From Sphingopyxis terrae subsp. terrae NBRC 15098 (lineage in GTDB: Bacteria > Pseudomonadota > Alphaproteobacteria > Sphingomonadales > Sphingomonadaceae): 64,000 nucleotides of DNA. A program made the position numbers and the translations under genes. Positions 37,555 to 46,496 of the stretch are shown one piece after another (positions within the stretch are counted from its first letter, which is position 1; every line of letters begins with the position of its first letter). The notes under the pieces are model-generated. The model saw only the letters and a list, made by a program, of their open reading frames with translations. It ran no database searches and was not told the DNA's origin. The DNA is taken from assembly GCF_001598815.1 (NCBI RefSeq), contig NZ_BCZQ01000017.1, positions 62,001 to 126,000 of the forward strand, written 5' to 3'.

Positions 37555-38791
37555 TCATGACGGAAAATGGCTCGAGGAGCCGGCGAGCCCGAAAGGGCAC
37601 GCTTGGCAGGATCCGACGCGTGCCGTGCACGGCGGTCCCCGCCCGCGCGATCAGCGGGGCCTCATCAATCCGCCCGTCGATCGAGCCTCGACCATTATCT
37701 ACGACAGCGTCGAGGCCTATATGGACCGGCACCAGGGTCTCTACGATGAGGTCATCTATGGCCTGTACGGAACGCGAACGACCTTTGCGCTCGCCGAGGC
37801 TGTCAGCGAACTTGAAGGCGGCTGCAACACCGTCATCACCTCGTCCGGAACCAGCGCGATCGCGCTGGCCCTCACGGCTTTCGTGGCCGGGGGCGATCAT
37901 CTGCTCGTTGCGGATTGCGTCTATGGGCCGACCCGCAAGTTTCTGACCGACGTTCTCGCGCGTTTCGGGGTCGAGGTGGAATATTTCCGGCCCGATATCG
38001 GAGCGGAGATTGCCGGGCTGTGCCGCAGCAACACCCGGCTCATCTATATGGAGACCCCGGGCTCGCAGACATTCGATATGATCGACGTCCCCGCGATCAC
38101 GGCCGTTGCACGCAGCCGGGGCATATTGACCGCTCTCGACAACACCTGGGCGACGCCGCTTTTCTTCAAGCCCTTGGCCCACGGGGTCGACATCTCGCTT
38201 GCTTCGGCAACCAAATATCTCTCGGGGCACTCCGACTGTCTGCTCGGCACGATGACGGCCGCCAGTGATGCCGTCTACCGCCAGCTCAAGGACGCGGCGG
38301 CGCGCTGGGGCAACTGCGCGAGTCCCGACAATTGCTATCTGGTCCACCGGGGCATCAGGACGCTCGATGCGCGCCTTGAACGCCACCAGCGCACCGCAAC
38401 GACGCTGATCGAATGGTTCGCCCAGCAACCCGAAGTGGTTGCGGTCCGCTATCCGGCTCATCCCGCCGACCCCGGCCATGCGATCTGGAAGCGGGATTTC
38501 ACCGGTGCGTCCGGATTGTTCGGTGTTCAGCTCGACGGTCTTACCCCGCCCGAAACTAGCGCCTTTTTCAACGAATTCTCGTTATTCCAGCTGGGTTCGA
38601 GCTGGGGCGGCTTCGAAAGTCTCGCGGTTCCGGCGTGGCCCGCTCCGATCCGCGATTTTCCGAATGGCGAGGCAGATGGGGCGCTGATCCGCATTCACGC
38701 CGGACTCGAAGCGCCGCAGGATCTGATCGCCGACCTCGCCGCAGCCTTCGCGCGGGTACGAGCGCTACGCGGCCGGGGGCAGGCGTCATGA
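37544..38791 (+). CDS. Cystathionine beta-lyase/gamma-lyase family PLP enzyme
   Basis: A 415-residue enzyme of the Cys/Met metabolism PLP family. The Schiff-base lysine is K224 in [11 protein letters not shown], the pyridine-N Asp is D199 (ALDNTWATP), and the cofactor phosphate loop is [11 protein letters not shown]. The end ([20 protein letters not shown]) is that of a cystathionine beta-lyase. It would cleave the C-S bond of cystathionine or a similar thioether amino acid to release a thiol, pyruvate and ammonia. It overlaps the permease gene by 11 bases and the ATPase gene by ATGA, sitting inside the importer operon. Confidence 0.9.
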   Translation: MQDNHDGKWLEEPASPKGHAWQDPTRAVHGGPRPRDQRGLINPPVDRASTIIYDSVEAYMDRHQGLYDEVIYGLYGTRTTFALAEAVSELEGGCNTVITSSGTSAIALALTAFVAGGDHLLVADCVYGPTRKFLTDVLARFGVEVEYFRPDIGAEIAGLCRSNTRLIYMETPGSQTFDMIDVPAITAVARSRGILTALDNTWATPLFFKPLAHGVDISLASATKYLSGHSDCLLGTMTAASDAVYRQLKDAAARWGNCASPDNCYLVHRGIRTLDARLERHQRTATTLIEWFAQQPEVVAVRYPAHPADPGHAIWKRDFTGASGLFGVQLDGLTPPETSAFFNEFSLFQLGSSWGGFESLAVPAWPAPIRDFPNGEADGALIRIHAGLEAPQDLIADLAAAFARVRALRGRGQAS

Positions 38792-39540
38792 CCGACGGTT
38801 CGGGCCACGCGGCCGTCAGCTTGCGGCAGGTCGACAAATATTATGGCGCCTATCATGCGCTCCGCTCGATCGACCTCGAAATCGCCCCGCGCGAGCGGAT
38901 CGTGATTTGCGGGCCTTCGGGCTCCGGCAAGTCGACGCTCATTCGCTGCATGAACAGGCTCGAGGTGCCCGACTCCGGCGCCGTCCTGATCGAGGGAACC
39001 AGGATAACCGAGGCGTCGCGGGAGTCAGTTGCGGCGCTCCGCGCCGTCGGCATGGTCTTTCAACAGTTCAATCTGTTCCCGCACAAGACGGTGCTGGAGA
39101 ATTGCACCCTCGCGCCCGTCCTGCTCGGCGGCTTGTCTCTTCCGGAGGCGGAAGCGCGCGCCATATCCTATTTGGACAAAGTGAGGATTGGCGACCAGGC
39201 GGGCAAATATCCGGGGCAGCTTTCGGGAGGGCAGCAACAGCGGGCCGCGATAGCTCGCGCTTTGGCGATGGAACCCCGGATTCTTCTCTTCGACGAGCCG
39301 ACATCGGCGCTCGATCCCGAGATGATCAAGGAGGTACTCGATGTGATGACGTCCCTTGCCGGCGAAGGACGGACGATGGTGTGCGTGACGCACGAAATGG
39401 GATTCGCGCGCGAGGCGGCCGATCGCATGCTTTTCATGGATCAGGGCCAGATCATCGAAGACGCAAGGCCGGCAGATTTTTTCGCCGCGCCGAAAAGCGA
39501 GCGCGCACGGACCTTTCTCGAACAGATACTTTCGCATTGA
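38788..39540 (+). CDS. Amino acid ABC transporter ATP-binding protein, AapP-like
   Basis: A 250-residue ATPase: Walker [10 protein letters not shown] (42-50), Q-loop [15 protein letters not shown], signature LSGGQQQR, Walker [13 protein letters not shown] and H-loop VTHEMGFA. It is of the polar amino acid (HisP/GlnQ/AapP) type. It powers the fused permease of the operon, which it overlaps through the cystathionine lyase gene. The order binding protein, permease, lyase, ATPase is unusual. Confidence 0.93.
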   Translation: MTDGSGHAAVSLRQVDKYYGAYHALRSIDLEIAPRERIVICGPSGSGKSTLIRCMNRLEVPDSGAVLIEGTRITEASRESVAALRAVGMVFQQFNLFPHKTVLENCTLAPVLLGGLSLPEAEARAISYLDKVRIGDQAGKYPGQLSGGQQQRAAIARALAMEPRILLFDEPTSALDPEMIKEVLDVMTSLAGEGRTMVCVTHEMGFAREAADRMLFMDQGQIIEDARPADFFAAPKSERARTFLEQILSH

Positions 39541-39671
39541 GCGGCTCAAGTCGGTCGCGCCCCCAAGCTGTGCCGACCCACTTAATCATGTCATTTCATG
39601 AGCAAGCCGAGGGAGGGGCCCGCCGGCTCCTTGCGCGAAAAGGCTCAGGCCGGAAAAAATTTCAAAATTGA

Positions 39672-39698
39672 TGAGGGGTAGAGCTTTGGGGTGCGTAT
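39672..39698 (+). promoter_or_regulatory. ECF-type promoter upstream of the TonB-PepSY operon
   Basis: TGAGGGG, then 14 nt, then GCGTAT, identical in both elements and spacing to the promoters of cnrY and copA 14-15 kb away. The TonB receptor starts 127 bases after it. It is the only intergenic copy found outside the copper region. Confidence 0.72.
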
Positions 39699-39768
39699 CT
39701 AGCAAGTATCGTGCGCCCGGAATTTACTTCATAACCAATTGATATGATTCAATAAATCCCTATTGACC

Positions 39769-39778
39769 TGTATATACA
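39769..39778. promoter_or_regulatory. GntR/HutC-type operator (GTNTANAC class) before the TonB receptor
   Basis: TGTATATACA is a perfect 10-bp palindrome and fits the HutC-subfamily consensus GT-N-TA-N-AC. It lies 48 bases before the receptor start and downstream of the ECF-type promoter, a place where a repressor could block transcription. A HutC-type regulator gene ends the operon region at 43,985. Confidence 0.6.
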
Positions 39779-39825
39779 TTTGATGCTCTCTGAGGGGAAT
39801 CAGCCAACCATCAGGGGGTTTCGCT

Positions 39826-42531
39826 ATGATGACCAGGACAATTTTGCTCGCCAGCGCCGCAATGGTCGCTACCTTCGCAACGCCGGCCCTTGCGCAAAGC
39901 GACGCTCCGGCACAGGCGCCAGCCGCCGAGGACGCCCCCAACGCTTCTGATATCGTCGTCACGGGATCGCGTATCCGCCGCCAGGATCTGGCCGGCGTCG
40001 GTCCGGCAACGGTGGTCTCGGCGGAGCAGATCGAGAATACCGGCGTCGTAAACATTGAAACCGTGCTCCAGCGCCTCCCCGCCAATGCGGGCTTCGCGGG
40101 CAACCAGACCTCGGCCTATTGGGCGAACAACGGCTATGGCACCGCGCAGGTCAACCTCCGCGGCCTCGGCATCAAGCGCACGCTCGTGCTGCTCAACGGC
40201 CGCCGCCTCGTCGCGGGCGGCACCGGCGCCAACTCGTCGCCTGACCTCAACATGATCCCGGTCGCCGCGCTCGCGCGCACCGATGTGCTGAAGGATGGCG
40301 CGTCGGCGATCTATGGCGCCGATGCGATGGCGGGCGTCGTCAACCTCGTGACCCGCACCGATTACGAGGGGCTGGGTCTCAGCGTCCGCCAGGGGATCAC
40401 CGAAAAGGGCGACGGATCCGATTTTACCGCCGATCTTCTCTGGGGCATCCGCAACGACCGGGGCGGATTCATGGCGGCGGTCACCTATCAGAAGACGAAG
40501 GCGGTCAACATGGCGAGCCGCGCGCCCTGCTCGCTGGCGGAAACCACGCCCGGCGCGCTGAGCTGCGTCAACAGTGCGTCGACGATAGGCGGCCGCGCGG
40601 TGCTGCCGAACGGACAGCAGATCAACTTCAATCAGGTGCTGGGCGGCAACGGCAATTTCTTCGAGCCCTACAGCGCGGCGAAGCACAATTTCAACTCGAA
40701 CCCGTTCCTCAACGCGGTGAGCCCGGTCGAGCGCGTCAGCACCGCCTTTTTCGCCGATTATGACCTCACCGACAATATCGAGGCGTTCGGCGAATTCCTA
40801 TACACCTTCCGCAAGTCGAACCAGATCGCGACGCCCGGAACGCTTCGCAACCTCTCGATCGCGGCGAGCAATCCCACCAATCCGACGGGGCAGAATATCG
40901 TCCTCATCCAGCGCCGCCTCGCCGAACCGGGGCCGCGGCAGTTCTTCCAGGAAACCGACACGTGGCAGGGGACTTTCGGCCTCCGCGGCAAACTGTCGAA
41001 CAACTGGGGCTGGGAAGTCGCCGGCGCGTTCGGCCGTAACACCGCGGTCGATGGTTCGACCAACATCGCCAACCTCGAGCGTGTGGCGAATTCCCTCGAT
41101 ACGACCAAGTGCAGCCTCGCGGCCGGCGCTTCGATACCCTGCGCCGACTATCTCGGCTTCGGCGACCTGACCCCGCAGGTTCTCGACTATATCCTGTTCA
41201 CCTCGCGCGATCGCGGCGGTAACGAGCTTGCGACGGTCACGGCCGATATCAACGGCGATCTCTTCAAGCTGCCCGCCGGCCCCGTCTCCTTCGCGGCGGG
41301 TGTCGTCTACCGCAAGGAAAAGGGCTGGCGCGATCCCGATCCGTTGACCGTGCTCGGTATTGCCAACACCAACCAGCAGGATCCGATCTCCGGAACGAGC
41401 ACCGCGAAGGAAGCCTATCTCGAACTGTCGGTGCCCGTTCTGGCCGACACACCCTTCTTCCAGTCGCTTACTCTGGACGGCGCGGTTCGCTACTCGAACT
41501 ATGATTTGTTTGGCAGCGACTGGAACTACAAGGGGAGCGTCGACTGGGTCATCAATGACAGCTTCCGCCTGCGCGGCACATACGGCACGGGCTTTCGCAT
41601 TCCGAATGTCCCCGAACTGTTCGGCGGCGTCTCCGAGGGCAATCTGACGACCACCGACCCCTGCTCGCGTTACGCGACCAGCGGCAATGCGACGCTGATC
41701 GCCAATTGCCAAGCGTCGGGGGTTCCCGCCAACTATGTCCAGCTTGGCACGACGATCCTGACCACGGTCGGCGGCAACGAGAATCTGAAGCCCGAAAGCT
41801 CGACGACCTGGACGGTCGGCACGGTGATCTCGCCGAAGGGTCTGGTCCCCGGCCTGTCGCTCACTGCGGACTGGTTCGACATCAAGATCAAGGATGCCAT
41901 CCGCGCCATTCCCGGGTCGACCAAGCTCAGCATCTGCTATGCGAGCCAGAATCTCTCGCACCCCTTCTGCGAAGATTTCACGCGCAGCCCTCTGACCGGC
42001 GAGGTCACCTTCCTGTCGGCGCAGCCGATCAACACCGGTCGTGAGGAGATGAACGGGCTCGATCTGGGCCTCGTTTACAACAACAACATCGGGAGCGTGA
42101 ACGTCTCGCTCGACGTCAACGTCACCTATCTCAACAAATATGTCGTCCTGCCCTTCCCCGGCGGCGCGCCGATCGATTTCGACGGCTTCATCGGCGGCGG
42201 CAATGGCGGCTATCCGAAGTGGCGCGGCTATGGCGTGCTGACCGCCGAGAAGGACGGCGTCAGCGCCACCTGGTCGACCCAGTGGATTGGCAAGGCGACC
42301 GACTTCAATGCGGCGCCCGGCGAAATCGGCTACAGCACGCCGAACGTCTTCTACCACAATCTCCAGGTCGCCTTCGAGATTGACGAGAAGACGCGCTTCC
42401 AGGTCGGCGTCGACAATCTTTTCGATCGCAAGGCGCCCTATATCCAGAGCTTCACCGATGCGAACACCGACACGATGACCTATGACCTGCTCGGACGGCG
42501 TTTCTACGTCGGCTTCCGCACCGCGTTCTGA
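39826..42531 (+). CDS. TonB-dependent outer-membrane receptor
   Basis: A 901-residue receptor: signal peptide (about 1-24), TonB-box-like DIVVTGSRIRR, plug (about 55-180, VNLRGLGIKRTLVLLNGRRLV and VLKDGASAIYGADAMAGVVNLV), and a barrel ending in GFRTAF. Two cysteine pairs occur in extracellular loops (ACSLAETTPGALSC, CSRYATSGNATLIANC). It is of the large sphingomonad group of receptors with unknown substrates. The two PepSY proteins that follow are usual partners of metal-chelate receptors. Confidence 0.9.
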   Translation: MMTRTILLASAAMVATFATPALAQSDAPAQAPAAEDAPNASDIVVTGSRIRRQDLAGVGPATVVSAEQIENTGVVNIETVLQRLPANAGFAGNQTSAYWANNGYGTAQVNLRGLGIKRTLVLLNGRRLVAGGTGANSSPDLNMIPVAALARTDVLKDGASAIYGADAMAGVVNLVTRTDYEGLGLSVRQGITEKGDGSDFTADLLWGIRNDRGGFMAAVTYQKTKAVNMASRAPCSLAETTPGALSCVNSASTIGGRAVLPNGQQINFNQVLGGNGNFFEPYSAAKHNFNSNPFLNAVSPVERVSTAFFADYDLTDNIEAFGEFLYTFRKSNQIATPGTLRNLSIAASNPTNPTGQNIVLIQRRLAEPGPRQFFQETDTWQGTFGLRGKLSNNWGWEVAGAFGRNTAVDGSTNIANLERVANSLDTTKCSLAAGASIPCADYLGFGDLTPQVLDYILFTSRDRGGNELATVTADINGDLFKLPAGPVSFAAGVVYRKEKGWRDPDPLTVLGIANTNQQDPISGTSTAKEAYLELSVPVLADTPFFQSLTLDGAVRYSNYDLFGSDWNYKGSVDWVINDSFRLRGTYGTGFRIPNVPELFGGVSEGNLTTTDPCSRYATSGNATLIANCQASGVPANYVQLGTTILTTVGGNENLKPESSTTWTVGTVISPKGLVPGLSLTADWFDIKIKDAIRAIPGSTKLSICYASQNLSHPFCEDFTRSPLTGEVTFLSAQPINTGREEMNGLDLGLVYNNNIGSVNVSLDVNVTYLNKYVVLPFPGGAPIDFDGFIGGGNGGYPKWRGYGVLTAEKDGVSATWSTQWIGKATDFNAAPGEIGYSTPNVFYHNLQVAFEIDEKTRFQVGVDNLFDRKAPYIQSFTDANTDTMTYDLLGRRFYVGFRTAF

Positions 42532-42542
42532 GGGTAATCGAT

Positions 42543-43247
42543 ATGGCGATCCGTTGGCCGCTGCTCGTCCGGCGAACGCATAAATGGCTGGCCTTGGTGG
42601 TCGGCGTCCAGGCGCTGCTCTGGACGCTGACCGGCTTCTACATGGTGGTCGTGCATATCGACACCATCCATGGCGACCATCTCGTGCGCGCGCCGATGGT
42701 TCAGCCCTTCGACCTCGCGGGCCTCGCGCCGCCGTCGCGGATCGTTGCGGCCGCGCCCGGTGCGTCCGAGGTTCGCTTGCAGCGGTTCTTCGATCGCCCC
42801 GTCTGGCGCGCTGAAACTCCCGAAGGGGCGCGGCTGTTCGATGCCCGCTCGGGTGCGCCGCTGCCTGCGCTTACCGAGTCCCAGGTCCGCGAGCAGGCGC
42901 GGCGCATCTACACCGGCGACGGCAAGATCGTGTCGGTGCGGCTGTTGACCGAAGCGCCACAGGAAATGCAGTCGCGCAAGCCGCCCTATTGGCAGGTCGA
43001 GTTCGAGGGCTGGAACCGCCCGACGCTCTATCTGTCGCCGACGACCGGTGAGCTTATCTCGCGCCGCCACGCATTGTGGCGCGTGTTCGACTTCGCGTGG
43101 ATGCTCCACATCATGGACTATGATGAGCGGACCGACGTCAACAACCCGTTGCTCCGCGTCGCGACCTGGAGCGTCTTCGCGATGGCGATCAGCGGGGCGT
43201 GGTTGCTGATCTGGTCCTTCAAACGCCGCAAGAGGAAGCAGGCATGA
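42543..43247 (+). CDS. PepSY-domain inner-membrane protein (first of two)
   Basis: A 234-residue protein: an N-terminal membrane helix (about 15-40), a periplasmic PepSY-like region, and a C-terminal helix (about 200-225) with a basic end. WMLHIMDY near residue 190 is the conserved heme-like or metal-like His motif of PepSY-associated membrane proteins (PiuB type). Such proteins are thought to reduce or move metal chelates at the inner membrane. It follows the receptor by 11 bases and overlaps its paralogue by ATGA. Confidence 0.82.
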   Translation: MAIRWPLLVRRTHKWLALVVGVQALLWTLTGFYMVVVHIDTIHGDHLVRAPMVQPFDLAGLAPPSRIVAAAPGASEVRLQRFFDRPVWRAETPEGARLFDARSGAPLPALTESQVREQARRIYTGDGKIVSVRLLTEAPQEMQSRKPPYWQVEFEGWNRPTLYLSPTTGELISRRHALWRVFDFAWMLHIMDYDERTDVNNPLLRVATWSVFAMAISGAWLLIWSFKRRKRKQA

Positions 43248-43978
43248 AACGCATCCGACTGACGCCGCTCTTCTTCCGGCGCATCCACAAATGGGTCGGG
43301 CTGAACCTGGGTCTCCAGTTCCTGCTCTGGGCGCTCAGCGGATCGGTGATGGCGCTGCTCGACAAGGATAAGGTCGGCGGGCACGGCGGCGGGATGTCGC
43401 ATGCGCATCCACTGCCACCGGGGGAATATTTCGACGTGGCGGCCCTGCCGCGCGGCGAACCTGTCACGGGCGTGATCCTTCGCGATCTCGGAACCCGGCC
43501 GGTCTATGAAGTGCGCTCCGCAAAAGGCGTCCGTCTCGTCGACGCGACAAGCGGCGAGCACATCCGGGTCGACGAGGCCATGGCGCGCGAAGTCGCCTCC
43601 ATGATGAACGAGGCGCCGATCCGAGAGGTGAGCGTAATCGCCAAGCCGAACCTCGAATCGCGCGATCATGAGGGGGCGATGTGGCGCGTCGATTTCGCGG
43701 ACGACGAGAACAGCAGCGCCTATGTCTCGCTCGACACCGCGCGCTTCCTCGTCATGCGCGGCGATACCTGGCGCACATGGGACTTCTTCTGGATGCTCCA
43801 CAATATGGACTATATCAACCGGTCGAGCTTCAACCACCCGCTGATCATCTTCGTCGCCTTCGGTGTACTATGGCTGTCGGGAACCGGCTTCTATCTGCTG
43901 TTCAAGAGCTTCAGCCGCGCCGACTTCCGTTGGCTGCGCCGGCGCCGCAAGCCGGTCGTGGTCACCCGCACCGGCTGA
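43244..43978 (+). CDS. PepSY-domain inner-membrane protein (second of two)
   Basis: A 244-residue paralogue of the preceding protein with the same layout: first helix about 18-40, a His/Gly-rich loop (GGHGGGMSHAHP), periplasmic PepSY region, the motif WMLHNMDYINR, and a last helix followed by a basic tail. The two probably form a heterodimer. A role in releasing or reducing the metal imported by the receptor is inferred from family and context. Confidence 0.82.
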   Translation: MKRIRLTPLFFRRIHKWVGLNLGLQFLLWALSGSVMALLDKDKVGGHGGGMSHAHPLPPGEYFDVAALPRGEPVTGVILRDLGTRPVYEVRSAKGVRLVDATSGEHIRVDEAMAREVASMMNEAPIREVSVIAKPNLESRDHEGAMWRVDFADDENSSAYVSLDTARFLVMRGDTWRTWDFFWMLHNMDYINRSSFNHPLIIFVAFGVLWLSGTGFYLLFKSFSRADFRWLRRRRKPVVVTRTG

Positions 43979-43984
43979 CCGGCC

Positions 43985-44686
43985 TCAATCGTCGATCGAA
44001 AAGGCGGCTGACAGCTCGAAGCGTGTTCCGGGGTGTGTCAGCCAGGCATGCGACACAAGGCGCGAGCGGCTCCAAGTCCGGCGCGTCATCTGGAGCACCG
44101 GTTCGCCGTCGGACAATCCCAGCATGCCGCGCATCCGCTCGTCGGGCATCGTCGAGCAAACGCGATGCTCGACCCGTTCGAGCGGTGCAATGCGCGTCAG
44201 ATATTCATTTGGTGTCATCCGCGTGAAGTCGAGCGTGCCATAGTCGGGGGCGATCGACGCGAGAACGAACCTCTCTTCTATCTGTATCGGAAATTCGGCT
44301 TCGTGATGGACGATGATCGAATGGAACAATTTCGTGCCCACGGACACCTCGAGCAGCGGCGCCGTCTCTACATTGGCGCGCTCTTCGCGGTTCTGGATCA
44401 CGCGGGCGCGGTACGCATGACCGCGCTCCCGGATTTCCTCGGCGATGTTGCGGATTTCAATCATCTGGCCGATCGGCTTTGGCTCTGCGATGAACGATCC
44501 GCTGCCGGCGCGCCGCACGACGACGCCCGCCGCCTGCAACTCGCGTAGAGCGCGGTTCGCGGTCATCCGCGAAACGTCGAACTGCTGAACCAGCTCCGCT
44601 TCCGACGGCACCCGGTCTCCTGGGTTGAGGCGGCCGTCCCGCACTGCATCGCAAATGCTTTGCTTGATGGCGACGTACCGGGGCAT
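43985..44686 (-). CDS. GntR-family regulator, HutC/UTRA type
   Basis: A 233-residue repressor: winged HTH (about 1-70, MPRYVAIKQSICDAVRDG start, VSRMTANRALRELQAAGVV) and a UTRA ligand domain (about 90-230). The ATG at 44,686 has GGAGG 8 bases before it and gives the usual HutC length; a start at 44,776 would add 30 atypical residues. HutC senses urocanate in histidine use, but no hut enzyme is nearby, so the ligand may differ. It converges on the TonB-PepSY operon and has operator-like sites before both. Confidence 0.87.
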   Translation of the reverse strand: MPRYVAIKQSICDAVRDGRLNPGDRVPSEAELVQQFDVSRMTANRALRELQAAGVVVRRAGSGSFIAEPKPIGQMIEIRNIAEEIRERGHAYRARVIQNREERANVETAPLLEVSVGTKLFHSIIVHHEAEFPIQIEERFVLASIAPDYGTLDFTRMTPNEYLTRIAPLERVEHRVCSTMPDERMRGMLGLSDGEPVLQMTRRTWSRSRLVSHAWLTHPGTRFELSAAFSIDD

Positions 44687-44776
44687 CACCTCGCCTCCCG
44701 TCTCTTCGGGCGGCCGGGTTGCCTCGCGGGGCCGAGATTCTGAAGCGGGGGATTTTCGAGTGAGCGAAGGGTTCAT

Positions 44777-44794
44777 AAGTCGTCTATACAACTT
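44777..44794. promoter_or_regulatory. GntR/HutC-type operator upstream of the HutC-type gene
   Basis: GTCTATAC (44,782-44,789) fits GT-N-TA-N-AC and is flanked by AAGT and ACTT, giving an 18-bp imperfect dyad. On the minus strand TGTATA within it could be the -10 box, so binding would block the regulator's own promoter. Confidence 0.5.
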
Positions 44795-44882
44795 CGCCGA
44801 CTCCCAGCTAGGTAAAACAGAATGTCACGCGCCGATTGCGCAAAAACTTGCGCGCCAAGCCACTCTCGGTGAGAGCGGGAGA

Positions 44883-45653
44883 CTAATTGTCTCGATTCCG
44901 CTTGCGATCGGGAAAGTAGCGTGCCGGCGTTACACCGGTCAGTTCGCGAAACGAGCGGATAAAGTTACTCGCCGTCCCAAAACCGAGTTCGAGCGCGATC
45001 GATGTGACCGCCTCGCCCTGCGCCAGCCGCAAGAGCGCGGCCTTGAGCCGAATCTGGTTCCGAAACGCGGTAAAGCCTGTTCCGGTATCGCGTTGGAACA
45101 GCCGCGCAAGGCTTCGGCTCGAGATATGGAGTTGCTCCGACCAGGCTTCGAGGCTCCTCCGGTCGCCGGGATTGCGATCGAGTGCCGCGGCGATTTGCGC
45201 GATACGGGGCGCTGTGACCGACGGGATCGTCAGGGCAGGCGATATTTTCAACGCCATCTCGTCGGCGAAGAGGAAGGCCAGATGCCGCTGACGCGCCCCT
45301 GCGCCCGTGCCTGCGGCCGCAAAAATGATCTCGCGCATCAAGGGGCTCACGGAAGTTAGCCCGGCTTCTTTCGGCAGCCTCCGTAGAATGCTGCCGAAAC
45401 AATATATGCTGTACATCTCGAAACCGCCCGAGGTCTCGACGCGATGCTCATGGTCCGCGGGCAGCCAAACGCCCTGCTGGGGCGGAACGACCCATTGTCC
45501 CTCACGGGTGTGCAATATCATGACCCCCCTGCTCGGGTATATCAGTTGGACTACTGGGTGCCGGTGCCACTCCCCGATGCTTCGTGCATGGAATGTGGCT
45601 CGTTCCACCTCGATCGAGACCGAAGGAGCATTCTTGTCGGATAGTGAATTCAT
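44883..45653 (-). CDS. AraC-family regulator with cupin sensor domain
   Basis: A 256-residue protein: N-terminal cupin (HRHPVVQLIYPSRGVMILHTREGQWVVPPQQGVWLP, about 30-65) and C-terminal double HTH (LHISSRSLARLFQRDTGTGF and LGFGTASNFIRSFRELTGVTPARYF). This fits the AraC group that often represses or activates neighbouring exporters or enzymes. It is divergent from the methyltransferase-hydrolase pair with 71 bases between, and probably regulates it. Confidence 0.88.
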   Translation of the reverse strand: MNSLSDKNAPSVSIEVERATFHARSIGEWHRHPVVQLIYPSRGVMILHTREGQWVVPPQQGVWLPADHEHRVETSGGFEMYSIYCFGSILRRLPKEAGLTSVSPLMREIIFAAAGTGAGARQRHLAFLFADEMALKISPALTIPSVTAPRIAQIAAALDRNPGDRRSLEAWSEQLHISSRSLARLFQRDTGTGFTAFRNQIRLKAALLRLAQGEAVTSIALELGFGTASNFIRSFRELTGVTPARYFPDRKRNRDN

Positions 45654-45724
45654 TATGTCCTGATATCATCTATCGGACATAGTCTCCAACGCTCAGCATC
45701 GTCTTCGCAATCGACGGAGACCTT

Positions 45725-46471
45725 ATGCGCCTACCCATGATGATCCAGTCCACGAAGCGTTCGTCCGCCGCCCGTCCCCATGGGGAATATAAGCGCCAAT
45801 TGCTCGACGAAATTGTCGCTCTCAAGCCGGCAACCTTACTCGACGTCGGATGCGGCACGGGCGATCTTCTCGTCGCAGCGCGCGAAGCGGGCATCGCCCG
45901 CACTGTCGGGATCGAGCCGGAAACCCAAGCTTGCGTCCGCGCGCGATCCCGGGGTTTGGACGTCATTTCATGTCGTGCCGAAGCGCTGCCATTCGAAGAC
46001 CGCAGTTTCGACGTCGTGACGCTCGATTATGTCGCACATCATACGGAGAATTTGCCGAGAGCATTGCGCGAGGCGTCGCGCGTCGCGCGCTGCGCCGTGC
46101 TCATCCTGGATTGCTGGTTCGACGACACCCTTGCTTCCCAGCGCGTCGCACGACGCTATGACAACTGGCTGAAGAGGCGCGACCGCAAGAGCGGATATGT
46201 GCACAACGCCTGCCCCACGGCGATCGAACTAATCTCTATGTTTGCAGCCGAAGAATTTTCGATCGACTATTTTTGCCGCCTTATCCTTTCGCCGCTCGAC
46301 GTCGCCGAAGTCGAACGATCGGCCCGCGGTCTCCTGGAAAATGACGACGACCCGATCGGGAGGCTGGAACTGGAGGGCATTCTAGACGATGCCCGCCGCG
46401 ACGGAATAAGCGATGATGGCTGCATCGTCGCTCGCTTTCTTCGCGACGGCGAAGCTGCAGACACCGCCTAG
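45725..46471 (+). CDS. Class I SAM-dependent methyltransferase
   Basis: A 248-residue enzyme with SAM motif I LLDVGCGTGDLLVAA (about 38-52), D/E at strand 2 (GIEPET), and motif II AEALPFEDRSFDVVTLDYVAHH. It is of the Methyltransf_11/25 type and not close to the two paralogues in the metal region. The substrate is unknown. The hydrolase-like gene follows after 25 bases. Confidence 0.83.
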   Translation: MRLPMMIQSTKRSSAARPHGEYKRQLLDEIVALKPATLLDVGCGTGDLLVAAREAGIARTVGIEPETQACVRARSRGLDVISCRAEALPFEDRSFDVVTLDYVAHHTENLPRALREASRVARCAVLILDCWFDDTLASQRVARRYDNWLKRRDRKSGYVHNACPTAIELISMFAAEEFSIDYFCRLILSPLDVAEVERSARGLLENDDDPIGRLELEGILDDARRDGISDDGCIVARFLRDGEAADTA

Positions 46472-46496
46472 GCCCGAGAATGAAGGAGAGGCGATC

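Noticed and set aside
43985..44686. Histidine utilisation operon suggested by the HutC-type regulator
   Set aside because: No hutH, hutU, hutI or hutG homologue lies in the window, so the name HutC indicates the family only.
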